DNA of 64,000 nt from an uncultured Pelagibacteraceae bacterium (GTDB taxonomy: Bacteria; Pseudomonadota; Alphaproteobacteria; Pelagibacterales; Pelagibacteraceae). A model generated the notes under the pieces. The model saw only the letters and a list, made by a program, of their open reading frames with translations. It did no database searches and had not been told where the DNA came from. The stretch is taken from contig CACGDY010000001.1 of NCBI GenBank assembly GCA_902571915.1, positions 62,001-126,000 on the forward strand. The letters are read 5' to 3'. How positions within the stretch are numbered: the stretch's first letter is position 1; every line of letters begins with the position of its first letter. The translations under genes were made by a program, and so were the position numbers. Shown here piece by piece: positions 41,254-50,863 of this stretch.

Positions 41254-42475
41254 GAATTAATTTTAAATATCTTTTTTTTCCAATTGACAGAATTAGATTA
41301 TTTTCTTTTAAAAGATCTTTTTCAACTAAATATTTGTCGTCTGTAATTAATTCATTATTTATTTTAATTGCTTTACCTTTTATTAGACGTCTTATTTCGC
41401 TTTTAGAATTTTCTAATTTAGATAAAACTACTAAGTCTATTATATTAATATTTTGTTCTATTTGTGAAATTTGAATTTTTGCTGATGGAATGTTTGCACC
41501 AGATAAATGACCTGAAAAAACCTCTTGAGCTGTTTTACGAGCTTTACTTGCTTCTTTTTCACCATGAAGCATTGCAGTCGTTTTATCAGCTAACAATTTT
41601 TTTAAATCATTAATATTTTGACTTTTAATTTTTTCTAATTCTTCAGATTCAATATCTGTAAAATAATTAAGAAATCTTATGACATCTTTATCGTCTGTAT
41701 TTCTCCAAAATTGCCAATAATCATAAGGAGATAATAATTTTTTATCCAACCAAACTGCTCCTTCAGCTGTTTTTCCCATTTTTGCACCTGATGCCAATGT
41801 TATAAGTGGAGTTGTGAGACCGAAAACTTTTTTATTACAATGTCTTTTAATTAGTTCCACACCATTTATAATATTTCCCCATTGATCGGAACCACCGATT
41901 TGCAAAATACAATTTTCTTTTTTTTGTAACTCTAGAAAATCGTAAGCTTGTAAAATCATATAATTAAATTCCATATAGCTAAGAGATTGTTCTCTATCGA
42001 GTCTTGTTTTGACACTTTCAAATGTTAACATTTTATTAATGGTAAAATGTTTTCCAATATTTCTTAAAAAAGAAATATAATTCAGATCTTTTAGCCATTT
42101 ATAATTATTCACAAATATAGGTTTAGTTTTTTTATCTTTAGTTTTTAAAAAATTATTTAAAATTTTTTCAATGTTTTTTGAGTTTTTATTAATTTCTTTT
42201 TCAGACAAAATTCGACGTGTTTGATCTTTTCCCGATGGATCCCCAATTCTAGTCGTACCACCTCCTAATAAAACTATTGGTTGATGTCCATGTTTTTGAA
42301 GCAGCCTAAGACACATTATTTGTAAAAGACTTCCAACGTGCAAACTTTCTGCAGTACAATCAAAACCTATGTATGCTTTAATTTTCTTTTTATCCAATAA
42401 TTGTGACAGTTCTAATTCATCTGTACATTGATAAAAATAGTCTCTATCCTTAAATTCTTTTATAAATTTGTTCAT
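41246..42475 (-). CDS. tyrS: Tyrosyl-tRNA synthetase
   Basis: AYIGFDCTAESLHVGSL, QIGGSDQWGNI, KMGKTAEGAVWL, S4 domain. Confidence 0.97.
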   Translation of the reverse strand: MNKFIKEFKDRDYFYQCTDELELSQLLDKKKIKAYIGFDCTAESLHVGSLLQIMCLRLLQKHGHQPIVLLGGGTTRIGDPSGKDQTRRILSEKEINKNSKNIEKILNNFLKTKDKKTKPIFVNNYKWLKDLNYISFLRNIGKHFTINKMLTFESVKTRLDREQSLSYMEFNYMILQAYDFLELQKKENCILQIGGSDQWGNIINGVELIKRHCNKKVFGLTTPLITLASGAKMGKTAEGAVWLDKKLLSPYDYWQFWRNTDDKDVIRFLNYFTDIESEELEKIKSQNINDLKKLLADKTTAMLHGEKEASKARKTAQEVFSGHLSGANIPSAKIQISQIEQNINIIDLVVLSKLENSKSEIRRLIKGKAIKINNELITDDKYLVEKDLLKENNLILSIGKKRYLKLILN

Positions 42476-42522
42476 ATGCCTATATTTCTACATTATACAA
42501 ATTTTACTGAAAAAAAATAATA

Positions 42523-43671
42523 ATGAATAAAAAAATCTTAACAGCACTAGGCCTAATGACTGGTACTTCTATGGATGGGGTTGATTTATCCATTGTAAAA
42601 TCAGATGGTTATAATGAGTTTCATTGTATTTTTAATGAATATTATGAATTTAATAAAGAACTACGATTAAAGTTGATTAATCTAAGATCAAAATTTAAAT
42701 CAAAAAACGACCTTCTAGTATTGAAGGATGACATTGACGATTTAGAAAGAGAGTTTACTCTTTATAATGGTCAAATAGTAAATAATTTATCAAAAGACAA
42801 AAAAAAAGAAATTGATTTAGTAGGATTTCATGGTCAAACTATTTATCACAATTCTAAAGAAAAGATTAGTAAACAATTAGGCAATGGAAAATTACTATCT
42901 CAAATTACAAAAAAAATAATAATCAATAATTTTAGAAAAAACGATATTGAAAATGGTGGTCAAGGAGCCCCATTATCTCCAATATTTCATGAACTTATAT
43001 CTAAGAAAATTTTCGAGTCTCATAAAATAAAGTTTCCAATTATAATTTTAAACATAGGTGGAATATCAAATATCACTATAATCAATTTTGATAATCATAA
43101 TAAAAAAACACAATTTTATGCTTATGATATAGGACCAGGTAATTGTTTAATTGATGAATGGATGAAAAAGAATAAAAGTAAAAGTTTTGACTTAGGTGGC
43201 AATATCTCTAAATCTGGTAATGTTGATAAACTAATTTTAAATCAAATTGTCGATAATTTTGAAATTAAGTCGTATGATAAATCACTGGATATTAGTGAGT
43301 TCGATTTATCGTTTGCAAAAGGTTTATCTTTAGAAGATGGTGGAGCAACGATTACTAAATTTACTGCTTATTTAATTGCAAAAGGAATTGATAAATTAAG
43401 TAAATTGAATAATTTATTACCAAAACAAATTTTTGTCTGTGGTGGTGGTAGAAAAAATATTTTTTTAATAGATAGCATTAGTGAATTTTTGTCGAATAAA
43501 AATTTAAAAATCGATAATATTGATGATTTTAATTATGATGGTGATTTTATTGAGTCTCAAGCTTTTGGATATTTAGCAATTAGATCATTTTTAGGATTAC
43601 CTATTTCGTTTCCAAACACAACAAGATGTAAAAAACCATTAACAGGAGGAACTTTAATCAAAAATTTTTAG
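42523..43671 (+). CDS. anmK: Anhydro-N-acetylmuramic acid kinase
   Basis: GLMTGTSMDGVDLSI, GFHGQTIYHN, NIGGISNIT, DIGPGNCLIDEWM. Confidence 0.95.
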   Translation: MNKKILTALGLMTGTSMDGVDLSIVKSDGYNEFHCIFNEYYEFNKELRLKLINLRSKFKSKNDLLVLKDDIDDLEREFTLYNGQIVNNLSKDKKKEIDLVGFHGQTIYHNSKEKISKQLGNGKLLSQITKKIIINNFRKNDIENGGQGAPLSPIFHELISKKIFESHKIKFPIIILNIGGISNITIINFDNHNKKTQFYAYDIGPGNCLIDEWMKKNKSKSFDLGGNISKSGNVDKLILNQIVDNFEIKSYDKSLDISEFDLSFAKGLSLEDGGATITKFTAYLIAKGIDKLSKLNNLLPKQIFVCGGGRKNIFLIDSISEFLSNKNLKIDNIDDFNYDGDFIESQAFGYLAIRSFLGLPISFPNTTRCKKPLTGGTLIKNF

Positions 43672-44324
43672 TATAAAGCTGACTCTTTTTTAATGTATTT
43701 ATCTAGAACTTTTATTAAAGCATTCTCATTTTTTGAAAAAAAATGATTAGCATCATTGACTGATTGGAATTCTACTTTTATTCCTTTTTGAAGACTTAAT
43801 CTTTTATTTAATTCTGATATGTGCTGTAAGGGAACTAGTTCATCCTTTTTTCCATAGACAATTAAACCTGAAGTAGGACAAGGTGACAAAAAAGAAAAAT
43901 CATAAACATTTGGTTGTGGTGAAATAGCAATAAATTTATTTATTTCAGGTCTTCGCATTAATAATTGCATAGCTATTAATGAGCCAAATGAAAATCCAGA
44001 AACCCAACATTGAGAGTTATCAAAATTTTCTCTCTCTAACCAATCTAATGCTGCAGCAGCATCTGCTAATTCTCCTTGACCATTATCAAATTCACCATCA
44101 CTTTTACCAACACCTCTAAAATTTACTCTGCAAACAGAAAAATCATTTTCCATGAAGGTATGAAAAGTTTCAACTACAACTTTATTGTTCATAGTCCCAC
44201 CATATTGAGGGTGAGGTTGTAGTACCAATGCAATTGGAGAAGTGCTTTTTTTACTTTTATAATATTTCGCCTCTAGTCTACCTGCAGGCCCTGGAATAAA
44301 AATTTCTAAAATTTTATTGTCCAT
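43668..44324 (-). CDS. Alpha/beta hydrolase
   Basis: LVLQPHPQYGGTMNNKVV, NFRGVGKSDG, VSGFSFGSLIAMQ nucleophile elbow. Confidence 0.88.
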   Translation of the reverse strand: MDNKILEIFIPGPAGRLEAKYYKSKKSTSPIALVLQPHPQYGGTMNNKVVVETFHTFMENDFSVCRVNFRGVGKSDGEFDNGQGELADAAAALDWLERENFDNSQCWVSGFSFGSLIAMQLLMRRPEINKFIAISPQPNVYDFSFLSPCPTSGLIVYGKKDELVPLQHISELNKRLSLQKGIKVEFQSVNDANHFFSKNENALIKVLDKYIKKESALY

Positions 44325-44328
44325 TATT

Positions 44329-44347
44329 GTTACTGATTATCATTCTC
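44329..44347 (-). promoter_or_regulatory. Candidate Fur box
   Basis: Minus strand GAGAATGATAATCAGTAAC matches 16/19 of GATAATGATAATCATTATC. Confidence 0.45.
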
Positions 44348-44412
44348 AAAAAAAAAATAGGTTTATCACATGTGGGTGACAAATTGTTAGTCTTTTTTTT
44401 ATTTAGGATACT

Positions 44413-44427
44413 TGACTAATTTAGTCA
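44413..44427 (+). promoter_or_regulatory. Candidate IscR/Rrf2-type operator over suf promoter
   Basis: 15-nt palindrome TGACTAATTTAGTCA overlapping a TTGACT (-35-like) followed by TATATA (-10-like), upstream of the Rrf2 gene. Confidence 0.65.
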
Positions 44428-44461
44428 GGTTTATATATATCCCACTAAAATTAGAGATTTT

Positions 44462-44887
44462 ATGAAATTAACATCTAAAGGAAGATATGCAGTTATGGCT
44501 TTAGTAGATCTTGCAAGATTTAACAATATTAACCCAGTATCACTTAGAGACATATCCTTAAGACAAGGTATTTCACTTGATTACCTGGAACAAATTTTTT
44601 CTAAACTTAGAAAAAGAGAAATTGTTCAAAGTGTGAGAGGAAATCAAGGGGGCTATGTTTTAAACAAAAAAGCTAAAGAAATTAAACTAACTAACATCTT
44701 TGATGCTGTTGATGAAAAAGTAAAAACTGTTCAGTGCAAAAAAGATTCTAAAAAAGGTTGTAATGGTAAATCTACAAAATGTTTAACGCATAATTTATGG
44801 GACGAGCTTGAAAATCATATAAATGATTTTTTTGAAAAAAAGAGTTTAGAGGATCTTGTGAAAGAAAATAATGAGAAAAGAATTTAA
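44462..44887 (+). CDS. Rrf2/IscR-family transcriptional regulator
   Basis: [46 protein letters not shown], three Cys ([16 protein letters not shown]). Confidence 0.95.
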   Translation: MKLTSKGRYAVMALVDLARFNNINPVSLRDISLRQGISLDYLEQIFSKLRKREIVQSVRGNQGGYVLNKKAKEIKLTNIFDAVDEKVKTVQCKKDSKKGCNGKSTKCLTHNLWDELENHINDFFEKKSLEDLVKENNEKRI

Positions 44888-44889
44888 AT

Positions 44890-46332
44890 ATGGATACTAG
44901 AGAGAAAGATATAGAAAAATTAAAAGATTATAAATACGGTTTTACTACTGATATAGAAAGTATTAAGGCTCCAAAAGGATTAAATAAAGATGTAATTAAG
45001 TTTATCTCTAAAATTAAAAAAGAACCACAATGGATGTTAGACTTCAGGCTTAAAGCTTATGAGCGATTAAAACTTTTAAAAGAACCTAATTGGCAAAAAC
45101 CAAAATATCCGAAAATTGATTATCAAGATTTATATTATTATTCAGCTCCAAAAAGCATAAAGGACAAACCTAAGAGTTTAGATGAGCTTGACCCTAAACT
45201 TTTAGAGACATACAAAAAACTTGGAATTCCATTACAAGAACAAGCAAGACTAAATGGAATTGCAGTCGACGCTGTATTTGACTCTGTTTCAGTAGCAACT
45301 ACATTTAAAGGTGAATTAACTAAGCATGGAATAATTTTTTGTTCGATGTCTGAAGCAATTCAAAAACATCCTGATCTTGTAAAAAAGTATTTAGGTACAG
45401 TGATACCAGTTACAGATCATTTTTTTGCTACACTAAACTCTGCTGTTTTTACTGATGGATCATTCGTTTATATTCCTGAAGGTGTTAAGTGCCCTATGGA
45501 ATTATCAACTTATTTTAGAATTAATGCATCAGAGACAGGACAGTTTGAAAGAACATTAATTATTGCTGATAAAGGAAGTTACGTGAGTTACCTTGAGGGA
45601 TGTACTGCTCCAATGAGAGATGAGAATCAATTACACGCGGCTAATGTTGAATTGATCGCTTTAGACGATGCAGAAATCAAATATTCAACTGTGCAAAATT
45701 GGTATCCAGGTGATGAAAATGGTAAAGGAGGAATTTACAATTTTGTAACAAAAAGGGGACTATGTAAGGGAAAAAATTCCAAAATTTCTTGGACTCAAGT
45801 GGAGACAGGATCAGCTATAACTTGGAAATATCCAAGCTGTATTTTAAAAGGTGATAATTCAATTGGTGAGTTTTATTCTATAGCAATTACCAACAATCAT
45901 CAAAAAGCAGATACTGGCACAAAGATGATACATTTAGGAAAAAATACTAAAAGTAAAATTATTTCAAAAGGTATAAGTGCTGGATTTTCTGATATGACTT
46001 ATAGAGGTTTAGTAGATATCAATTCAAAAGCTAAAAACTCTAGTAACTATACACAATGTGACTCTTTATTAATGGGAAATAAATGTGGTGCACATACAGT
46101 CCCGTATATAAAAAATAAAAATTTTGACTCTAATATTGCACATGAAGCTACGACATCAAAAATAAGTGAAGAACAATTACATTATTGCCAACAAAGAGGG
46201 CTTAATCCTGAGGAGGCTGTGGGATTAATTGTTAATGGTTTTTGTAAAGAAGTATTACAACAATTACCAATGGAGTTTGCAGTTGAGGCCCAGAAACTTG
46301 TAGGTATTAGCTTAGAGGGAAGTGTTGGTTAA
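44890..46332 (+). CDS. sufB: Fe-S assembly protein SufB
   Basis: [54 protein letters not shown]. Confidence 0.98.
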   Translation: MDTREKDIEKLKDYKYGFTTDIESIKAPKGLNKDVIKFISKIKKEPQWMLDFRLKAYERLKLLKEPNWQKPKYPKIDYQDLYYYSAPKSIKDKPKSLDELDPKLLETYKKLGIPLQEQARLNGIAVDAVFDSVSVATTFKGELTKHGIIFCSMSEAIQKHPDLVKKYLGTVIPVTDHFFATLNSAVFTDGSFVYIPEGVKCPMELSTYFRINASETGQFERTLIIADKGSYVSYLEGCTAPMRDENQLHAANVELIALDDAEIKYSTVQNWYPGDENGKGGIYNFVTKRGLCKGKNSKISWTQVETGSAITWKYPSCILKGDNSIGEFYSIAITNNHQKADTGTKMIHLGKNTKSKIISKGISAGFSDMTYRGLVDINSKAKNSSNYTQCDSLLMGNKCGAHTVPYIKNKNFDSNIAHEATTSKISEEQLHYCQQRGLNPEEAVGLIVNGFCKEVLQQLPMEFAVEAQKLVGISLEGSVG

Positions 46333-47066
46333 TGCTTAAAATAAGTAATTTAAACGCAAACGTTGAAAATAAACCAATTTTAAAGGGTTTTTCGTTGAAT
46401 ATAAATCCTGGCGAAGTTCACGCAATTATGGGTCCAAACGGATCAGGAAAAAGCACATTATCTAACATTTTGTCAGGAAAAAAAGGATACCAGGTATCAG
46501 GCGAAATCTTATTTGAAAATAAAAATTTATTTGATCTTGAAACCGAAGAAAGGGCGCACAAAGGGATATTTTTGGCTTTCCAATACCCATTAGAAATTCC
46601 AGGCGTTAATACAAATATTTTTTTAAAAACATCTTTAAATGCAATTAGAAAAGCAAGAGGCGAAAAAGAATTAGATGCAATTGAATTTTTAAAACTTGTT
46701 AAAGAGAAAGCTAAAGAATTAAAATTTGATGAAGAAAAACTAAATAGACAATTAAATGTTGGATTTTCAGGTGGAGAAAAAAAGAAAAATGAAATTCTGC
46801 AAATGTCTATGTTAGCCCCAAAATTATCCATTTTAGATGAGACAGACTCAGGCCTAGACATAGATGCGCTTAAAATAGTAGCAGATGGAGTAAATACTTT
46901 AAGAAATAATGATAATTCTTTTTTAATTATAACACATTATCAAAGATTATTAGATTACATTAAACCTGATTTTGTTCACGTTTTAATGAATGGAAAGATA
47001 ATAAGATCTGGAGGTCCAGAATTAGCAATCGAATTAGAAAAAAAAGGATACGAAAGTTTTAATTAA
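46332..47066 (+). CDS. sufC: Fe-S assembly ATPase SufC
   Basis: GPNGSGKSTLSNILSG, FSGGEKKKNEILQM, LDETDSGLDIDALK. Confidence 0.98.
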   Translation: MLKISNLNANVENKPILKGFSLNINPGEVHAIMGPNGSGKSTLSNILSGKKGYQVSGEILFENKNLFDLETEERAHKGIFLAFQYPLEIPGVNTNIFLKTSLNAIRKARGEKELDAIEFLKLVKEKAKELKFDEEKLNRQLNVGFSGGEKKKNEILQMSMLAPKLSILDETDSGLDIDALKIVADGVNTLRNNDNSFLIITHYQRLLDYIKPDFVHVLMNGKIIRSGGPELAIELEKKGYESFN

Positions 47067-48314
47067 ATGAGCGAGCAATTACAGTCAGACTTTGATAAAT
47101 TGGTAAAAACTTCAAAATTTTCTAATGAAGAAATCCAGTTTAAAAAAAATTTTTTAAATAATTTCATAAAAAAGGGTTTTCCAAATAGAAAGCAAGAAGA
47201 TTGGAAATTTTTAGATATTAGCCAGATCATCCAAAAGAATATTAGCAATTTAAGTTATTTCAATGATTATTCACAATCTAATAAAATCGATCCATCAATT
47301 TTTGTTGATGGTTTGGAGCATAATAAAATTATTTTTATAAATGGAAGGATCGAAAAGATTGATTTTAACTTCGAAGACCAAAATAAAATTGAAATAATTG
47401 ATGAAACTAGAAAAGATATATCATTTGATTATGAAAATTCTTTAATTGATTTGAATAGTGCATTTACTGATAAATTTTTTAAAATTTTAATTAAAAAAAA
47501 TTATTCTCTAAAAAAACCTTTGATAATTTATCATTCAATAAATGATAAAATAAAGTCAACTAATATCAATTTGAGATTAGATTTTGAATTAGGTGAAAAT
47601 AGTTGTTTAAAGCTTATTGATTATTTTGCTAATAATACAGCGAAAAACTTTATTAATATTTTTTATAACTTCAATTTAAAAAAAGACTCAATACTTAAAA
47701 ACTATAAAATTGATAAATTTACTAATAAGAATTTAAAATACTCTTTTAACAATATTGAACAGGATAATAATAGTGTTTCAGAAACATTTATATTATCTGC
47801 TGGTTCAGATTATTTTAAAAATGAGATTAATTGTAATTTAAATGGTGAGTATTCATCAGCATTTATTAATGGTATTTTTTCCTTAAAGGAAAATCAACAA
47901 CACGAAATTAGAACTACAATAAATCATTTAGTGGAAAACACAAAAAGTTATCAGCTTATCAAAAGTGTTCTTGGAAAAAATTCAAAATCTGCATATCAAG
48001 GAAGAATATTTGTAAATTCAAAAGCTCAAAAAACTGATGGATATCAATTGAGTAAAGCAATACTGCTTGATGAGACATCAGAGTTTAATGCAAAACCAGA
48101 ATTAGAAATTTATGCTGATGATGTAAAATGTTCTCACGGATCAGCATCTGGTAGCCTAGATGAAAATTCAATTTTTTATTTAATGTCTCGTGGTTTGAAT
48201 TATCAACAGTCAAAAGAACTTCTAATAAATGGGTTTTTAATGGATGTTGTTGAAAAGATTACAGACGTAGAAATAAAAAACTTAATTACAAATATTATTG
48301 GATTAAAACAATGA
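47067..48314 (+). CDS. sufD: Fe-S assembly protein SufD
   Basis: SAYQGRIFVNSKAQKTDGYQLSKAILL, DDVKCSHGSASGSLDEN. Confidence 0.95.
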   Translation: MSEQLQSDFDKLVKTSKFSNEEIQFKKNFLNNFIKKGFPNRKQEDWKFLDISQIIQKNISNLSYFNDYSQSNKIDPSIFVDGLEHNKIIFINGRIEKIDFNFEDQNKIEIIDETRKDISFDYENSLIDLNSAFTDKFFKILIKKNYSLKKPLIIYHSINDKIKSTNINLRLDFELGENSCLKLIDYFANNTAKNFINIFYNFNLKKDSILKNYKIDKFTNKNLKYSFNNIEQDNNSVSETFILSAGSDYFKNEINCNLNGEYSSAFINGIFSLKENQQHEIRTTINHLVENTKSYQLIKSVLGKNSKSAYQGRIFVNSKAQKTDGYQLSKAILLDETSEFNAKPELEIYADDVKCSHGSASGSLDENSIFYLMSRGLNYQQSKELLINGFLMDVVEKITDVEIKNLITNIIGLKQ

Positions 48315-49531
48315 ACATAAATAACATTAGAAAAGAGTTTCCTATTTTTGATGAAAAAATTCAGAATAACGATTTAGTTTACCTAGATAGCGCTAATTCA
48401 TCTCAAAAACCTAAGGTAGTTTTAGATAGAATAAATGATTTTTATTCTAAACAATTTTCAAATGTAGGTAGAAGCATACATTATTTAGCTGTTGCAGCTA
48501 CTAATTTGTATGAAAATACAAGAACTTCTGTACAAAAATATATAAATGCGAAAGATAAAAATGAAATTGTATTTACCAAAGGTGCTACAGAAGCTTTGAA
48601 TTTGGTTGCTAACACTTTAGGTCAAGCGATCTTGGAGCCAAATGACGAAATTTTGATTACAGAGCTAGAACATCACTCAAATTATGTTCCATGGCATTTT
48701 TTAAGAAAATCCAAAAATATAAAAATAAAGTTTGCAGAGATAAATGAAGACGGAGATATTCCGATTGAAAATATAGAAAAAGAAATTACAGATAAAACTA
48801 AAGTAATAGCAATAACTCATTTATCCAATGTCACAGGTGCAGTTTTACCAATCAAAGAGATAACCCAATTAGCACATTCTAAGGGTATAGTTGTTGTCGT
48901 AGATGGATGTCAGGGAGGACCACATTTAAAATTAGATATGCAAGACCTTGATTGTGATTTTTATGCAATATCATGTCACAAAATGTATGGTCCAACAGGA
49001 CTTGGAATTCTATATGGAAAAAAAAAATGGCTAGAGCAACTTCCACCATACCAAGGAGGTGGAGGAATGATAAATGAGGTAAAAAAAGATAGAATTTCTT
49101 ATGGAGAACTTCCAAATAAGTATGAAGCTGGAACAATGGCTACAGCGCAAGTAATTGCATTTGATCAATCAATAAAATTTTTAGAGAGTATTGGAATTGA
49201 AAAAATAATTAAACATGAAAAAGAATTAATAGAATACGGCCAAGAAATTTTGAAAAAGAATAATTCTGTAAAACTAATTGGAAATCCTAAACAGAGAGGT
49301 GGTGTATTATCTTTTACTGTAGAGGGTGTTCATCCACATGACATCGCAACCATTTTAGATGAAACTGGAGTTGCCATAAGAGCAGGCCATCATTGTTGCC
49401 AAATACTTCATGATAAATTAGGTATTCCTGCTAGTGCGCGAGCATCATTAGGAGTCTATAATACTAAAGATGATTTAGATAAATTAAATGAAGGTATTAA
49501 TAATTGTAAAAAAATTTTTAATTTGAAATGA
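48311..49531 (+). CDS. sufS: Cysteine desulfurase SufS
   Basis: TKGATEALNLVA, SCHKMYGPTGLGILYG, RAGHHCCQ. Confidence 0.97.
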   Translation: MNINNIRKEFPIFDEKIQNNDLVYLDSANSSQKPKVVLDRINDFYSKQFSNVGRSIHYLAVAATNLYENTRTSVQKYINAKDKNEIVFTKGATEALNLVANTLGQAILEPNDEILITELEHHSNYVPWHFLRKSKNIKIKFAEINEDGDIPIENIEKEITDKTKVIAITHLSNVTGAVLPIKEITQLAHSKGIVVVVDGCQGGPHLKLDMQDLDCDFYAISCHKMYGPTGLGILYGKKKWLEQLPPYQGGGGMINEVKKDRISYGELPNKYEAGTMATAQVIAFDQSIKFLESIGIEKIIKHEKELIEYGQEILKKNNSVKLIGNPKQRGGVLSFTVEGVHPHDIATILDETGVAIRAGHHCCQILHDKLGIPASARASLGVYNTKDDLDKLNEGINNCKKIFNLK

Positions 49532-49992
49532 ACTTAAAAGAATTATATCAAGAAATAATCTTAGAACATGGAAAGAATCCTAGAAATTTAGGAAAAACAG
49601 AAAATTTTAATAAAGATGCAAAAGGCAACAATCCTTTATGTGGAGATAACGTACATGTATATCTCAAACTAAATGACCAAAGAAAAGTAGAGGATATTTC
49701 TTTTGAAGGGAATGGATGTGCAATATCAATGGCATCAGCTTCTATAATGACCGACTTAATAAAAGGCAAAAGTGACAACGAGGCTAAAGAAATAATTGAG
49801 GATTTTTTAGGAATGATTAAAGAAAATCCCCAACTAAAAAATAATATTTTAAAAGAGGATGATAAAACAAAATTAATGTCTTTATCAGGTGTCAAACAGT
49901 ATCCAATGAGAGTTAAATGTGCTACTTTATCATGGCATACTTTAGTATCTGCAATGGAAAATGACGGCAAAGAAATAACCACAGAAAATTAA
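49528..49992 (+). CDS. sufU: SufU-type Fe-S scaffold/sulfurtransferase
   Basis: LCGDNVHVY, FEGNGCAISMASASIMTDL, RVKCATLSWHTL. Confidence 0.95.
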   Translation: MNLKELYQEIILEHGKNPRNLGKTENFNKDAKGNNPLCGDNVHVYLKLNDQRKVEDISFEGNGCAISMASASIMTDLIKGKSDNEAKEIIEDFLGMIKENPQLKNNILKEDDKTKLMSLSGVKQYPMRVKCATLSWHTLVSAMENDGKEITTEN

Positions 49993-49994
49993 TT

Positions 49995-50291
49995 ATGGAT
50001 ATTAAGAATAAAATTATTGAGGAAATTAAAAAAATTTATGATCCAGAATTACCAGTGAACATATATGAACTTGGTTTAATCTATGATATAAAAGTAAATG
50101 GTCGTAAGGCTGAAATTAAGATGACATTAACTACGCCAAACTGTCCAGTTGCAGAAAGTTTACCGAAAGAAGTAAAGGAGGGTGCAATGCAGGTAGAAGG
50201 AATAGATGATGTGAACCTTGAATTAGTTTGGGATCCCCCTTGGAGTAAAGATATGATGTCAGATGCAGCAAAATTGGAGTTAAATTTGTAA
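49995..50291 (+). CDS. MIP18/DUF59-family (SufT-like) protein
   Basis: IYDPELPVNIYELGLIYDI...TTPNCPVAESLP...ELVWDPPWSKDMMSDAAKLEL. Confidence 0.93.
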   Translation: MDIKNKIIEEIKKIYDPELPVNIYELGLIYDIKVNGRKAEIKMTLTTPNCPVAESLPKEVKEGAMQVEGIDDVNLELVWDPPWSKDMMSDAAKLELNL

Positions 50292-50626
50292 TGAATCCTA
50301 TTATCAAGTTAAGCGATAAAGCAGCACAAAGGATTAAACAAATTATGTCAAGCGCTGAAAAAAACGCTATAGGGGTAAGAGTTTCGGTGAAGTCAGGAGG
50401 ATGTGCAGGAATGTCTTATGTAATGGAATATTCTAAAGAAATTAATCCAAATGATGAAGTAATAGAGGATAAAGGAGTAAAAGTATTTATAGACGCTGCA
50501 GCTGTAATTTATTTGTTAGGTACAGAAATGGATTATAAAAAAGAGGAATTTTCATCTTCTTTTGTCTTTAATAATCCTAACGAAACTGAAAGATGTGGCT
50601 GTGGAGAGTCTTTTAAAGTTAGCTAA
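50291..50626 (+). CDS. sufA: A-type Fe-S carrier (SufA/IscA-like)
   Basis: SGGCAGMSYVMEY, SSFVFNNPNETERCGCGESF. Confidence 0.95.
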   Translation: MNPIIKLSDKAAQRIKQIMSSAEKNAIGVRVSVKSGGCAGMSYVMEYSKEINPNDEVIEDKGVKVFIDAAAVIYLLGTEMDYKKEEFSSSFVFNNPNETERCGCGESFKVS

Positions 50627-50642
50627 TTTAGTATCCTATAAG

Positions 50643-50672
50643 TTGCATATCAGTATTGCATATATTGCATAT
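50643..50672 (+). repeat. Three TTGCATAT repeats
   Basis: TTGCATAT at 50643, 50656 and 50665 in the gap between sufA and a small ORF. Confidence 0.7.
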
Positions 50673-50690
50673 CTATGATAAACTAAACTT

Positions 50691-50861
50691 ATGAATATAT
50701 TTGAGTTTAGAAATTTGCTTAATTCAGCAGATCAAAAAGAAAAAAGAAAAAGCTTTCTTAAATCTTTAATCAAATCAGTTGAGACTGGAGCAAATGGGAC
50801 ACTAGAATATGTTGTTAAAAAAGGTCCAGGTAAAGATAAAATTGCATCTACCAGACAATAG
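50691..50861 (+). CDS. Small hypothetical protein, 56 aa (absent from ORF track)
   Basis: MNIFEFRNLLNSADQKEKRKSFLKSLIKSVETGANGTLEYVVKKGPGKDKIASTRQ; ATG start, ends 2 bp before the glnA stop. Confidence 0.55.
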   Translation: MNIFEFRNLLNSADQKEKRKSFLKSLIKSVETGANGTLEYVVKKGPGKDKIASTRQ

Positions 50862-50863
50862 GT

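Noticed and set aside
46418-46861. 147-aa minus ORF inside sufC
   Set aside because: Antisense of SufC; no independent support.
49548-49982. 144-aa minus ORF inside sufU
   Set aside because: Antisense of a well-supported CDS; no recognisable motif.
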